64,000 bases of DNA from assembly GCF_031458135.1 (NCBI RefSeq), contig NZ_JAVDXW010000001.1, forward strand, positions 4,774,001-4,838,000, given 5' to 3'. The position numbers and the translations under genes were made by a program. This DNA is from Haloactinomyces albus (GTDB lineage: Bacteria; Actinomycetota; Actinomycetes; Mycobacteriales; Pseudonocardiaceae). Under the pieces are notes generated by a model. It was not told the origin of the DNA, did not search any database, and saw only the letters and a program-made list of their open reading frames with translations. Shown in pieces: positions 9,121 through 18,563 of the stretch; position 1 is the stretch's first letter; each line of letters opens with the position of its first letter.

Positions 9121-10494
9121 TTACCGGTTGTTCTCGACGGACTTCTCTTCTGCTGCCACGGCTTCGCGCATGGTCTGCAGCCAGTGGCCGTGCTGGACGG
9201 GGTAGAGGCCCTCGTCCTCGTTCTTCCTGCCTGCCGAGATGACGCCGGTCATGCCGAGTGACTCGGCCACCTCGTCCGGGCCGGAGAACTCGTGGGTCAT
9301 GCCGCGGGCCATGTCGTTGTACGGGGCCTCGGTGGCCAGGTAGGTCTTCTGGCAGGAGCGGAACTCCTCGAGGTCGTCCGGGGTGGCCATACCGGAGGCG
9401 TTGAAGAAGTCCTCGTACTGGCGGATCCGGTGCGCCCGCGCCTCGGCGCTCTCCCCCTTCGGGGCGATGCAGTAGATGGTGACCTCGGTCTTGTCCACCG
9501 AGATCGGCCGGAAGTGCCGGATCTGGGTGCTGAACTGGTCCATCAGGTACACGTTCGGGTACAGGCACAAGTTGCGGGAGCCCTTGACCATGAACTCGCC
9601 CTTGGCCTCGCCGTGCTCCTCCTTGAGCTCGTCCATCCTGCTCCACAGCGGACGGTCCTGTGGGTTCGCGGTCCAGGTCCACAGGCACAGGTGCCCGTTG
9701 TCGAAGGACCAGTAGCCGCCGCCGGACTTGCCCCAGCCGCCCGCGTCCAGGGCGGCGGTCTCGTTCTTCGACTCGCCGGTGCCGCGACGTGCGGTCGTGG
9801 CGGCGTAGTTCCAGTGCGTGGCGGAGACGTGGTAGCCGTCCGCGCCGTTCTCGGCCTGGAGCTTCCAGTTGCCGTCGTAGGTGTAGCTGGAGGAACCGCG
9901 CAGCACCTCCAGCCCCTCGGGGGACTGGTCGACGAGCATGTCGATGATCTTGGTGGTCTCGCCGAGGTGCTCGGTCAGCGGCTTGACGTCCGGGTTGAGG
10001 CTGCCGAACAGAAAGCCCCGGTAATTCTCGAAGCGGGCGACCTTGGTGAGGTCGTGGGAGCCGTCTTTCTTGAACTGCTCCGGGTAGCCGGCTTCGCGCG
10101 GGTCCTTGACCTTGAGCAGTGCGCCGTCGTTGCGGAACGTCCACCCGTGGAACGGGCAGGTCAGTGTGGTGCGGTTGTCGGTCTTGCGGCGGCAGATCAT
10201 CGCGCCGCGGTGACTGCAGGCGTTGATGAGCGTGTTGAGCTCGCCCTGCTTGTCCCGAGTGATGACGATTGGCTGGCGGCCGATGTAGGTGGTGAAGTAG
10301 TCGCCGACATTCGGAATCTGGCTCTCGTGGGCGAGGTAGATCCAGTTCCCCTCGAAGATGTGTTTCATCTCGAGCTCGAAGAGTTCCTCGTCGGTGAAGA
10401 CGTTGCGCCGGATCCGACGGATCCCGTTTTCGTGGTCTTCCTCCACCGCGTTGTCGAGGATGCTGCGGGCATTGTTCAACGTCTCGATCATCAT
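9121..10494 (-). CDS. benA: benzoate 1,2-dioxygenase large (alpha) subunit
   Basis: A 457-residue catalytic subunit that adds O2 across C1-C2 of benzoate, giving the cis-diol carboxylate. The Rieske 2Fe-2S site is Cys93/His95 (CSHRG) with Cys113/His116 (CPFHGW). The mononuclear iron histidines are His222 and His227 in DGYHVSATH. Length matches BenA/XylX. First gene of benABCD, divergent from the LysR gene across a 373-bp gap. Tandem ATG codons at 10494 and 10491 directly follow GGAGGG; the second has better spacing, so the start could be one residue later. Confidence 0.95.
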   Translation of the reverse strand: MMIETLNNARSILDNAVEEDHENGIRRIRRNVFTDEELFELEMKHIFEGNWIYLAHESQIPNVGDYFTTYIGRQPIVITRDKQGELNTLINACSHRGAMICRRKTDNRTTLTCPFHGWTFRNDGALLKVKDPREAGYPEQFKKDGSHDLTKVARFENYRGFLFGSLNPDVKPLTEHLGETTKIIDMLVDQSPEGLEVLRGSSSYTYDGNWKLQAENGADGYHVSATHWNYAATTARRGTGESKNETAALDAGGWGKSGGGYWSFDNGHLCLWTWTANPQDRPLWSRMDELKEEHGEAKGEFMVKGSRNLCLYPNVYLMDQFSTQIRHFRPISVDKTEVTIYCIAPKGESAEARAHRIRQYEDFFNASGMATPDDLEEFRSCQKTYLATEAPYNDMARGMTHEFSGPDEVAESLGMTGVISAGRKNEDEGLYPVQHGHWLQTMREAVAAEEKSVENNR

Positions 10495-10867
10495 CCCTCC
10501 ATCCGGTACGAGTCCCTCGCCGAGTCGCTCGGCGTTGGGAGTACGAAACCTCCCGGCAATGTGTTCGCAATACCTTCACACCGAGGTGGCGACTGTCACG
10601 TCAGGTATTTACCCAGTATTGGCCTAGGGCATTTTTAATATGCAGCGCCTCTGGATCATGTGGGACTGAGTATTTGTTGTCACTCAATGGTGTGGCTTAC
10701 ACTCGGCTGAACACGTACCGTTGTGTCCGGCGGCACAGGACAAACTCGATCTTGCGCAGAGACTCGGGCTTCGCTCACGGCAGTGAACACGCGGCCTCGG
10801 CAACGCAAGCCCGTGCCGTGCTCGCCAGAGCAGCTGTCTGTAGTGCTTGTCCGTATGGAGGCAGTCC
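10495..10867. promoter_or_regulatory. divergent control region between benABCD and the LysR-cat genes
   Basis: A 373-bp non-coding region separating two divergent operons. It contains an A+T-rich patch at roughly 10600-10690 within otherwise GC-rich sequence, as expected for back-to-back promoters and a LysR binding site. I see no unambiguous ATAC-N7-GTAT operator, only scattered partial matches, and no open frame with convincing coding character. Confidence 0.5.
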
Positions 10868-11797
10868 GTGGAACTCAGGCATCTTCGCTACTTCGTCGCT
10901 GTGGCCGAAACGCGCCACTTCGGCAAGGCGGCAGAGCGCTTGCACATGGCCCAGCCCCCGCTGTCTCAGGCGATCCGGCAACTGGAGACCGATCTGGGGG
11001 CCGAGCTGTTCGCCCGGACCACGCGACGGGTCGATCTCACCGGGGCCGGGGAGGCCTTCTACGGCGACGCCTTGCGCATCCTCCAATCCGTGGACGACTC
11101 CACGCGCCGGGTGAAGCGCATCGCCGATGGCGGTCATGGCCTGCTGCGCCTCGGGCTGACCGGGTTGGCCGCGTATCGCCATCTGCCGGAGATCGCGCAG
11201 ATCGTGAAGCGGGACATGCCCGGCGTCGCTCTCGAGATCCACTCGGAGATGCTCACCCCGGCGCAGGAACTCGCCTTGAGCGAATCCCGCATCGATGTCG
11301 GTGTTCTCCGCCCGCCCACCCGGGAAGCCGGCATCGCCTACCGCCGTATCGCCCGCGAGCCGCTGGTGCTGGCGCTGCCGGAGAGCCACTGGCTGGTGGA
11401 GGAACCCACCGTCAACGTGGGAGACCTTCGAGCCGAGCACTTCGTCCTGTATTCGGCTGCCTCCCGGTCGGTGGTCAACGATGCGGTGGTACGCAGTTGC
11501 CTGGCCGCGGGTTTCTACCCGCGCCGTGAACACGAGGTCGCCGAGACGTCCATTCTGCTGGCGCTGGTGGCGGCCGGACTCGGAGTCGCTCTCGTTCCGG
11601 ACTCGGTCCGGGCCATCGCACTGGACGGAGTCGTCTTCAAACCGCTCCACGGTACCGAAAATGTCGATCTCGCCCTTGCCTGGCGGGACAACGACACCTC
11701 TCCACTCCTGGAGAACCTGCTGACCACTCTCGAGGACAACAACGTCTTCATCACCACCGAAGCCCCTGAGGATGACCGTGAAGATCACTGCAGTTGA
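10868..11797 (+). CDS. LysR-family regulator of the ben/cat genes
   Basis: A 309-residue LysR-type transcription regulator. The N-terminal winged helix-turn-helix is VELRHLRYFVAVAETRHFGK through AQPPLSQAIRQLE; the rest is a periplasmic-binding-like effector domain. In BenM/CatM/CatR relatives the effector is benzoate or cis,cis-muconate, which fits this position between benA and catB. The start is the GTG at 10868, with GGAGG seven bases upstream; an in-frame TTG at 10847 lacks such a site. The 3' end overlaps catB by 26 bp, suggesting co-transcription and coupling with the catabolic genes. Confidence 0.92.
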   Translation: MELRHLRYFVAVAETRHFGKAAERLHMAQPPLSQAIRQLETDLGAELFARTTRRVDLTGAGEAFYGDALRILQSVDDSTRRVKRIADGGHGLLRLGLTGLAAYRHLPEIAQIVKRDMPGVALEIHSEMLTPAQELALSESRIDVGVLRPPTREAGIAYRRIAREPLVLALPESHWLVEEPTVNVGDLRAEHFVLYSAASRSVVNDAVVRSCLAAGFYPRREHEVAETSILLALVAAGLGVALVPDSVRAIALDGVVFKPLHGTENVDLALAWRDNDTSPLLENLLTTLEDNNVFITTEAPEDDREDHCS

Positions 11798-12881
11798 GGC
11801 GATTCCCTTCGCCATCCCCTACACGAAGCCGCTGCGTTTTGCCAGTGGAGAGGTGCACACGGCCGATCACGTGCTGGTTCGGGTGCACACCGATGAGGGG
11901 CTGGTCGGCATCGCGGAAGCCCCGCCGCGGCCGTTCACCTATGGCGAGACCCAGGAGTCCATCGTCGCGGTGATCCACCGGATCTTCGCCCCGGAAATCG
12001 TGGGCATGTCGGCCCTGGAGCGGGAGGGCATCCACGCCCGGCTGAACCGGACCATCGGTAACCCCGCGGCGAAGTCCGCCATCGACATGGCGCTCTGGGA
12101 CGTCATCGGCAAGTCCGTGAATCTGCCGGTGACGGAACTGTTGGGCGGGTACGCCGATCGCATGGCGGTTTCGCACATGGTGGGCTTCGCACCGCCGGAG
12201 GAGATGGTGGCCGCGGCCGAGCGCGTCCGTGGCCAGTACGGGATCACGACCTTCAAGGTCAAGGTGGGGCGCAAGCCGTTCATGCTCGACGTCGAGGCCT
12301 GTCGCGCACTGCGACGGGGGCTCGGTGATGACGTCGAACTCTACATCGACGGCAACCGAGGATGGACCGCCTCCGAGTCGGCACGGGCGCTGCGCGCCAT
12401 GGAGGATCTGGACCTGACCCTGGCCGAGGAGCTTTGCCCGGCCGACGACGTGCTGGGACGGCGCTGGCTGGCCGAACAGAGCCGAATTCCGGTCGTGGCC
12501 GACGAGAGCGCCACGCGCCCCGGAGAGGTCACCCGGGAGCTGTTGGATGGTGCCTCCAACGCGATCAGCATCAAGACCGCCCGGACCGGGTTCACCACCT
12601 CGCAGCGCATCCTCTTCCAAAGTGAGGGACTGGGCGTGGAGGTCGTGATGGGCAATCAGGTCGACGGCCAGATCGGCACGATGTGCACGGTCGCCTTCGG
12701 CGCGGCGTACCAGCGGACGGCGCAGCGGGCGGGAGAACTGTCCAATTTCCTGGACATGAGCGACGACCTGCTGACCGAGCCACTCCGCATCATCGACGGG
12801 ACCCTGTTCGCCCGCCGGGGAGCAGGTCTGGGCATCGAGATCGACCCCGACAAACTCGCCCACTACCGCCAGGATCGCTGA
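11772..12881 (+). CDS. catB: muconate cycloisomerase
   Basis: A 369-residue enolase-superfamily enzyme that lactonises cis,cis-muconate to (+)-muconolactone. Catalytic lysines are Lys162/Lys164 (FKVKVG) and Lys268 (SIKTARTG). Metal ligands are Asp193 (YIDGNRG), Glu219 (AEEL) and Asp244 (VADES); spacing equals that of Pseudomonas CatB with a constant offset of five. Overlaps the end of the LysR gene and precedes catA by 74 bp. Substrate assignment rests on both the residue pattern and the neighbouring catA and catC. Confidence 0.95.
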   Translation: MTVKITAVEAIPFAIPYTKPLRFASGEVHTADHVLVRVHTDEGLVGIAEAPPRPFTYGETQESIVAVIHRIFAPEIVGMSALEREGIHARLNRTIGNPAAKSAIDMALWDVIGKSVNLPVTELLGGYADRMAVSHMVGFAPPEEMVAAAERVRGQYGITTFKVKVGRKPFMLDVEACRALRRGLGDDVELYIDGNRGWTASESARALRAMEDLDLTLAEELCPADDVLGRRWLAEQSRIPVVADESATRPGEVTRELLDGASNAISIKTARTGFTTSQRILFQSEGLGVEVVMGNQVDGQIGTMCTVAFGAAYQRTAQRAGELSNFLDMSDDLLTEPLRIIDGTLFARRGAGLGIEIDPDKLAHYRQDR

Positions 12882-12955
12882 CCGGGCTTGCCGGGGAACC
12901 CCGCCAAGAAGACACAGGCAATACGGTTGCCGAAGGAAGAAACAGGAGTAGGGCA

Positions 12956-13807
12956 ATGACCGAACAACTCACCGAGCAGACCGCCACCGCCGCGGCTTCG
13001 GGCAATTCCGCCACCGAACGTTTCCTCGAGAAGGGTGTGGCCGCCGACAGCAGCACCGAGCGGGTGGACAAACTGGCCACCGAGGTCATCGGTGCGGTGC
13101 ACGAGGTCATCCGCCGCAACAAGGTCACCTACGAGGAGTACGACGCGCTGAAGGCGTGGCTGATCCAGGTCGGCCTCGACGGGGAGTGGCCGCTGTTCCT
13201 CGACGTGTGGATCGAGCACGTGGTCGAGGAGGTCGCCAACGAGGATCGGGAGGGAACCCAGGGCTCCATCGAGGGCCCGTACTACGTTCCCGGTTCGCCG
13301 GAATTCCAGGCCGAGGCAACCCTGCCCATGCGCGACGACGAGCCCGGCACTCCGCTGCTGTTCCAGGGGCAGGTCACCAGCACCTCCGGGCAGCCGCTGG
13401 GCGGGGCACACGTGGAGATGTGGCACGCCGACGACTACGGCTACTACTCCCAGTACGCTCCCGGACTGCCGGAATGGAACCTGCGCGGAACCGTCGTGAC
13501 CGACGAGCAGGGCCGCTTCAAGATTCACACGATCCAGCCCGCGCCGTACCAGATCCCGCACGACGGGGCCTGCGGCAAGCTCATCTCCGCTGCCGGTTGG
13601 CATGCGTGGCGCCCGGCGCACCTGCACCTGAAGGTCTCCGCCCCGGACCACCAGTTGATCACTTCGCAGTTGTATTTCCAGGGCGGCGACTACGTCGACA
13701 ACGACATCGCCCAGGCGGTCAAGCCGAATCTGATCCTGAATCCGACGCCGGCTGCCGACGGAACCGGCAACGAGGTGACCTACAACTTCGTGCTGGATCC
13801 TGCCTGA
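12956..13807 (+). CDS. catA: catechol 1,2-dioxygenase
   Basis: A 283-residue intradiol dioxygenase that opens catechol to cis,cis-muconate using non-haem Fe(III). Iron ligands are Tyr164 (GYYSQY), Tyr198 (PAPYQIP), His222 and His224 (RPAHLHL), with the family spacing. The N-terminal helical dimerisation domain spans about residues 20-105. The start ATG at 12956 follows AACAGGAG; upstream frame back to 12683 lies mostly inside catB and is not used. Product is the substrate of CatB just upstream. Confidence 0.96.
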   Translation: MTEQLTEQTATAAASGNSATERFLEKGVAADSSTERVDKLATEVIGAVHEVIRRNKVTYEEYDALKAWLIQVGLDGEWPLFLDVWIEHVVEEVANEDREGTQGSIEGPYYVPGSPEFQAEATLPMRDDEPGTPLLFQGQVTSTSGQPLGGAHVEMWHADDYGYYSQYAPGLPEWNLRGTVVTDEQGRFKIHTIQPAPYQIPHDGACGKLISAAGWHAWRPAHLHLKVSAPDHQLITSQLYFQGGDYVDNDIAQAVKPNLILNPTPAADGTGNEVTYNFVLDPA

Positions 13808-13932
13808 GTAAGGTACGGATCGGTTTGGAGAGCGGTGCGAGGCGGCAAAACCTCAGCCGTCCCGCACCGGGATTCCCGAATCGGATAACCACGTTTCGAC
13901 GATCGATCGTACCGACCGAGGAGGAGTAACCC

Positions 13933-14229
13933 GTGCTGTTTGCGGTGAAAATGGACGTGCACCTGCCTGCGGATATGGATCCGGATGTCAAGGCCGACAT
14001 CCTCGCCCGGGAAAAGGCCTATTCGCAAAAGCTGCAGAAGTCCGGAGTGTGGCCGCACATCTGGCGGTGCGCAGGTCAGTACTCCAACCTGAGCGTCCTC
14101 GACGTGGACGATAATGACCGACTGCACGAGGTCTTGTCGCAGCTACCGCTGTTTCCGTACATGAACATCGAGGTGACTCCGCTGGCCACCCATCCTTCGG
14201 ACATCGCGTTGCTGGAACAGGACTCCTGA
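13933..14229 (+). CDS. catC: muconolactone delta-isomerase
   Basis: A 98-residue, ferredoxin-like-fold enzyme converting muconolactone to 3-oxoadipate enol-lactone. It begins MLFAVKMDVHLPADMD, the typical CatC start, and contains EKAYSQKLQKSGVWPHIWR and the LSQLPLFPYMNIEVTPLATHP segment. The GTG start at 13933 follows GAGGAG. The next step (enol-lactone hydrolase, CatD/PcaD) has no candidate in the window. Confidence 0.96.
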   Translation: MLFAVKMDVHLPADMDPDVKADILAREKAYSQKLQKSGVWPHIWRCAGQYSNLSVLDVDDNDRLHEVLSQLPLFPYMNIEVTPLATHPSDIALLEQDS

Positions 14230-14327
14230 CCTCCACGCATCCGGCGCCGTGGACGAGCACGTCCGGATCGCCATCCGTCCGCGGTGCCGATGGCTCTCCA
14301 CCTCCCACCCACTGACGACCCCGCTCC

Positions 14328-14358
14328 CCACCGCCGAACCTCTCGGATTCGGCGGTGG
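14328..14358 (+). terminator. hairpin terminator/attenuator between catC and benE
   Basis: Perfect 11-bp inverted repeat: CCACCGCCGAA at 14328-14338 and its complement at 14348-14358, 9-nt loop, followed by TTTC. It lies 99 bp after catC and 37 bp before benE, so it probably reduces read-through into the transporter gene. Confidence 0.65.
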
Positions 14359-14394
14359 TTTCGGTGCGCGCGAGAGGCGAAGACAAGGCGAATA

Positions 14395-15666
14395 ATGACC
14401 ATCGATCAAACGGAGCGGACGGACGGCGAAAACCGCCTGTTCGAGCCTCCCGCACGACCATTTCCCACCTTGCGTCACATGGCACGGGATTTCGGCGCAC
14501 GTTATTTCGCCAATGGATTGGTCGGTCTGATCTTCGCGGCTACCGGCCCGGTCGCGGTGATTCTCGCGGTCGGCAGTCAGGGCGGTCTCGCACAGGCCCA
14601 GTTGGCCTCGTGGATCTTCGGGGTCTTTTTTATCAACGGCATCCTCACGGTCCTGGCGTGCTGGTTCTACCAGCAGCCGTTGTCCTTTTTCTGGACGATC
14701 CCCGGTACCGTGCTCGTCGGCCCGGCTCTGGACCACCTGAGCTGGCCCGAAGTGGTCGGTGCCTTTCTCGCCACCGGGGTGTTGATTCTCCTGCTGGGGC
14801 TGAGTGGATGGGTACGCCGGGTGATGTCGGCCATCCCGATGCCGATCGTGATGGGCATGGTCGCCGGAGTGTTTCTGAGCTTCGGTCTCGACCTCGTGCA
14901 CGCATTGGTCGGCGATATCGCGATCGCGGGCCCGATGGTGCTGCTGTTCCTGCTGCTGAGTTGGCACAGCTCGCTGGGTCGGCGGATCCCACCGATCATC
15001 GGCGCGCTGCTGATCGGCGGCGTCGCGGTGGCGATGTCCGGGCGTTTCGCTCCGGAGACCACGACCGTGCAGTGGATCGCCTCCCCGATGGTGCAGACAC
15101 CGCAATGGTCGTGGCAGGCGATGCTCGAACTGGTCATTCCGCTGGCGATCACGGTGCTGGTGGTGCAGAACGGGCAGGGAACTGCGGTGCTGCGCTCTGC
15201 GGGGCATCCCGCGCCGGTCAACATGGTCGCCATCGCCTGCGGGGCCTGGTCGGTGCTGACGTCCTTCGTCGGATCCGTGTCCACATGCCTCACCGGTCCG
15301 ACGAACGCCCTGCTGACGGCATCGGGAGAGCGGTCGCGCCACTACATCGCCGGGATTTCCTGCGGACTGCTCGCGATCGTCTTCGGATTGTTCGCGCCCC
15401 TGTTCACCGATCTCATGCTGGCCACACCCGGCGCGTTCATCGCCACCCTGGGCGGGCTGGCGATGCTGCGGGTGCTGCAAAGCTCGTTCGTGACCGCGTT
15501 CAGCACCCGGTTCACCTTCGGTGCCCTGATCACCTTCGTGGTCACCGTGGCCGATGTGGAGATCATGAACATCGGCTCCGCCTTCTGGGGGTTGATTGCC
15601 GGGATCGCCGTGTCGTGGCTGCTGGAGCGCTCCGACTTCGCAGCTTCCGAGGAAGCACGATCCTGA
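14395..15666 (+). CDS. benE: benzoate:H+ symporter, BenE family
   Basis: A 423-residue integral membrane protein with about 11-12 hydrophobic helices, family BenE, importing benzoate. Recognisable are FANGLVGLIFAATGPVAVIL near residue 38 and the conserved VVQNGQGTAVLRSAGHPAP near 255. The ATG at 14395 (MTIDQTERTDG) is preferred; 37 earlier codons in frame run through the preceding hairpin. Last gene of the rightward ben/cat group. Confidence 0.93.
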   Translation: MTIDQTERTDGENRLFEPPARPFPTLRHMARDFGARYFANGLVGLIFAATGPVAVILAVGSQGGLAQAQLASWIFGVFFINGILTVLACWFYQQPLSFFWTIPGTVLVGPALDHLSWPEVVGAFLATGVLILLLGLSGWVRRVMSAIPMPIVMGMVAGVFLSFGLDLVHALVGDIAIAGPMVLLFLLLSWHSSLGRRIPPIIGALLIGGVAVAMSGRFAPETTTVQWIASPMVQTPQWSWQAMLELVIPLAITVLVVQNGQGTAVLRSAGHPAPVNMVAIACGAWSVLTSFVGSVSTCLTGPTNALLTASGERSRHYIAGISCGLLAIVFGLFAPLFTDLMLATPGAFIATLGGLAMLRVLQSSFVTAFSTRFTFGALITFVVTVADVEIMNIGSAFWGLIAGIAVSWLLERSDFAASEEARS

Positions 15667-15691
15667 GTCATCAAGGCAGACTGGTCCCGAT

Positions 15692-15726
15692 CGCGGAGGA
15701 GAGCCACCATGTGAATCTCCTCCGCG
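15692..15726. terminator. hairpin terminator between benE and the fructuronate reductase gene
   Basis: CGCGGAGGAG at 15692-15701 pairs perfectly with CTCCTCCGCG at 15717-15726 (15-nt loop), followed by TTTT on the plus strand. It stands between convergent genes, 25 bp past benE and 4 bp from the stop of the minus-strand gene, so it may serve both directions. Confidence 0.8.
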
Positions 15727-15729
15727 TTT

Positions 15730-17019
15730 TCAGGATCGGGTTTCCAGCTCTTTGCCCGCGGTCTCGATGGCGCTGATCAGAGCCCGATCCTCGGCCAGGT
15801 CGGCGTCGAGGGCGGCGATGACTCGACGCGCCGGATCCGGTGACCGGGCCGTCGTGACGAGTTCGGCGGCGCGGGGGTCGCGGACCTCTCGCGTCCGCAG
15901 GTGGATCAACCAGCCCGCCAATGTGGCCACGGCGCTGTTCGGCATCCGTCCGAGGGAACGCTCGGCACGCAATACCGGCAGAATCCGGGCGGGAATTTTC
16001 TGTGACCCGTCCGCTGCGATCTGCAGCAGGTTGTGGCGGATGCCGCGCGAGGCGAAACGTCGGAGCAGGCGTTGCCGGTACTCGGCCAGGTCGTCGGCAG
16101 GCAGGGACGCGTGACGTGCTGCGGTGTCCCACCAGGATTCCATCAATTCCGACAGCATCGGATGCTGTACGGCCTGGTCGATGGTCTCGCAGCCCAGAGC
16201 CGGGCCGACATAGGCCAGCAGTGAGTGGGCGCCGTTGAGAAACCAGAGCTTGCGCTGCTGATAGGAGTCGAGGTCGTCGACGAAGCGGGCGCCTGCCCTT
16301 TCCCAGGCCGGTCGGCCGAGGGGAAAGTCTCCGGCGAGCAGCCATTCCGTGAACGGCTCGGTCACCACGGGGGCCCGATCGTCCAGCCCGGTCAGCTTCG
16401 ACGTTGTGGCCGGAGCCTGTTCGGTGCTGGCGGGGGTGATGCGGTCCACGACGGTGTTGACGAAGGACACGGACTCGTCCAGCCATGCGCGGAATTCCGT
16501 GCTGTCCTCGGCTGCGGCGGCGTGCAGATTCGAGCGCAGTACGGTGCCGTTGCCCGCCAGGTTGTCGCAGGGGACGAGTGCGATGGGTGCGCCGCCGGCG
16601 CGGTAACGCCGACGGAGACCGGCGAGCACTCGCCCGATGGCGGTCCCGTCGAGGTCCCCGCCAACGTGGTAGGCGGCCTCGGTGATCGTCAAGGTCAGCA
16701 GCGCGACCTCGGGGGAGGCCAGATCGGCGAGCCACTGATCGGTGTCCTGCCCGGGGTGGGCGCGGCTGATCGAGTCGACGATGTCGATGTGTGGCTCGGC
16801 TTCGCCGCTGACCTGCAAGGAGTACAGACCTTCCTGCTCGGTCAGCAGGTGCGGTAGCTCCGTGTTGCGGAATGTGTAGGCGGCGATTCCCCATTCGGGA
16901 TCGGCCATGGTGTACCAGGCCTGGTGCGCCCGGTGGAAAGCGCCGAGCCCGAGGTGGACGGCACGCACCGGTGCGGCTTGGCGGGCATTTGCGGAGGATC
17001 GGTCGAGTCTGGTCATCAC
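15730..17019 (-). CDS. uxuB: fructuronate reductase (mannitol dehydrogenase family)
   Basis: A 429-residue polyol-type long-chain dehydrogenase that reduces D-fructuronate to D-mannonate with NADH. The N-terminal Rossmann motif is HLGLGAFHRAHQAWY; the catalytic lysine/asparagine/histidine pattern is KLWFLNGAHSLLAY near residue 260. The gene overlaps the preceding glucuronate isomerase by 4 bp (ATGA), so both are translated together. Mannitol or altronate dehydrogenase would be alternatives, but the isomerase, LacI, beta-glucuronidase and mannonate dehydratase next door decide for fructuronate. Confidence 0.9.
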   Translation of the reverse strand: MMTRLDRSSANARQAAPVRAVHLGLGAFHRAHQAWYTMADPEWGIAAYTFRNTELPHLLTEQEGLYSLQVSGEAEPHIDIVDSISRAHPGQDTDQWLADLASPEVALLTLTITEAAYHVGGDLDGTAIGRVLAGLRRRYRAGGAPIALVPCDNLAGNGTVLRSNLHAAAAEDSTEFRAWLDESVSFVNTVVDRITPASTEQAPATTSKLTGLDDRAPVVTEPFTEWLLAGDFPLGRPAWERAGARFVDDLDSYQQRKLWFLNGAHSLLAYVGPALGCETIDQAVQHPMLSELMESWWDTAARHASLPADDLAEYRQRLLRRFASRGIRHNLLQIAADGSQKIPARILPVLRAERSLGRMPNSAVATLAGWLIHLRTREVRDPRAAELVTTARSPDPARRVIAALDADLAEDRALISAIETAGKELETRS

Positions 17020-18506
17020 AATCCGAAGGCGATGCGGGGCTGACGTTCGTTGAGGTCCCGAATGACCTGGGCGGCATCGGATTCACTGAGCACGTGCTCG
17101 GCCACGAGCCCGGACAGGTGCGCGGCGTCGACGCGGCGGGCGGTGTCATGCCGGGCGGGGATGGAGCAGAACCCGCGGGTGTCGTCGATGAATCCCGCGT
17201 TGCGGTGGAACCCCGCCGTTTCGGTCACGGCATCGCGGAAACGCTGCATGGCTCGCGGCGCATCGAGGAACCACCACGGAGCGCCCAGGTACACCGACGG
17301 GTAGAACCCCGCCAGCGGGGCGAGTTCCCGGGAGAACACGGTCTCGTCGAGCGTGAACAGCACGGTCTGGAAACGTGGGTGGGTACCGAAGCGCTCCAGC
17401 ATGGGCTGCAGTGCTTGCGTGAACTCGGCCTGCAGCGGGATGTCATGGCCGGTGTCGGGCCCGAAGCGGCGCAACGTCTCCGGATGGTGGTTACGCCTGC
17501 TGCCCGTGTGCAGCGCCATCACCATGCCGTCCTCACTGGACATGCGCGCCATTTCCCCGAGCAGTTGCCGGGAGAGCAGCCCGGCTTCCTGCTCGTCGGC
17601 CGTTCCGGCCCGCACCGCGTCGAACAGTCGCGACGCTTCCTGCTCCGGTAGGAAGGCCATGCGCGCGTCCGGAGCGCTGTGATCGGTGGCTGTCGCACCG
17701 TGTTCGCGGAAGAACTCCCGGCGCGTCTCGAGAGCGCGGACGAGGCCGGCGTAGTCGCCGGTGTCGATACCGCTGACCGCGGCAAGGTGGTCCAGGGACC
17801 GCACCCACCCGCTGCCGGTGGCATCGAGGTAGCGATCGGGGCGGAACGTCGGCACGACTCGGCCGGACCACGTCGGATCCTCGGCCAGGGCCCGGTGGTG
17901 TCGCAAGTCGTCTGCGGGGTCGTCGGTGGTGGCCAGCACCGCGATGTTGAAGGATTCGTACAGTGCGCGGGGGCGGTAGGCGGGTTCGCCGAGTCGAGCG
18001 GTGAGTTCGTCGAACAGCTCGTCGGCGGTCTCCGCCGACGGCTGGACCTCGACACCCAGCACCTCGTGCAGTTCCGACTCCAGCCACTGCCGTGATGCGG
18101 TCCCCAGGAACAGGTGCCAGTGCGAGCAGAAGGCTCGCCACACCTCCCGCGGGGCGGCGGGTTCCGTGCCGTCCTGGTCGCGTAGCCCCAGTTCGGGGAG
18201 CGATACGCCGTGCGCGTGCAGCAGGCGCGTTACGTAGTGGTCGGGGGTGACCAGCAGCGAGGCCGGATCGGGGAACGGTTGGTCTTCGGCCAGGAGCCGA
18301 GGGTCGACATGCCCGTGCGGGCTGATCAGCGGCAGATCGCGGACGCTGTCGTACAGGCGACGCGCGATCGCTCGCTGACCGGTCTCGGGAGGCAGTAACC
18401 GATCCGGATGCGGGGCCAGGGAGGTGCGGCCGTTGTGCGGCGCCGTGCGCCTGCCGTTCCCGCCGTTCGAGCGTGCTGCCGGAGTTGTTGGCGTACCACG
18501 ATCCAT
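17016..18506 (-). CDS. uxaC: glucuronate isomerase
   Basis: A roughly 496-residue uronate isomerase (amidohydrolase fold) turning D-glucuronate into D-fructuronate. Family marks are the N-terminal metal-binding LISPHGHVDPRLLAED, the ARLGEPAYRPRALYESFNIAVLATTDDP region and GSRRNHHPETL. The ATG at 18506 is chosen because in-frame ATGs at 18587 and 18563 lie in the end of lacI and inside an operator-like palindrome; the first ~60 residues are low-complexity, so the true start could be further in. Precedes uxuB with a 4-bp overlap. Confidence 0.9.
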   Translation of the reverse strand: MDRGTPTTPAARSNGGNGRRTAPHNGRTSLAPHPDRLLPPETGQRAIARRLYDSVRDLPLISPHGHVDPRLLAEDQPFPDPASLLVTPDHYVTRLLHAHGVSLPELGLRDQDGTEPAAPREVWRAFCSHWHLFLGTASRQWLESELHEVLGVEVQPSAETADELFDELTARLGEPAYRPRALYESFNIAVLATTDDPADDLRHHRALAEDPTWSGRVVPTFRPDRYLDATGSGWVRSLDHLAAVSGIDTGDYAGLVRALETRREFFREHGATATDHSAPDARMAFLPEQEASRLFDAVRAGTADEQEAGLLSRQLLGEMARMSSEDGMVMALHTGSRRNHHPETLRRFGPDTGHDIPLQAEFTQALQPMLERFGTHPRFQTVLFTLDETVFSRELAPLAGFYPSVYLGAPWWFLDAPRAMQRFRDAVTETAGFHRNAGFIDDTRGFCSIPARHDTARRVDAAHLSGLVAEHVLSESDAAQVIRDLNERQPRIAFGL

Positions 18507-18536
18507 ACCAGCAGGGTCCTGACTGTGCCCTGAGGA

Positions 18537-18563
18537 ATGCAACTGGTTTCCATTAGTTGCCAT
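18537..18563. promoter_or_regulatory. LacI-type operator upstream of uxaC
   Basis: Contains the inverted repeat TGCAACTGGTTTCC (18538-18551) followed by a second half-site GTTGCC, overlapping the last codons of lacI and lying about 30 bp before the uxaC start. It matches the sites at 19568-19595 and 29062-29077 (core AACTGGTT/AACCAGTT), and is probably bound by the LacI protein encoded next to it. Confidence 0.7.

Noticed and set aside
8507-10579. Long minus-strand open frame (690 codons) across benA and benB in another frame
   Set aside because: Arginine/proline-rich shadow of two clear dioxygenase subunits.
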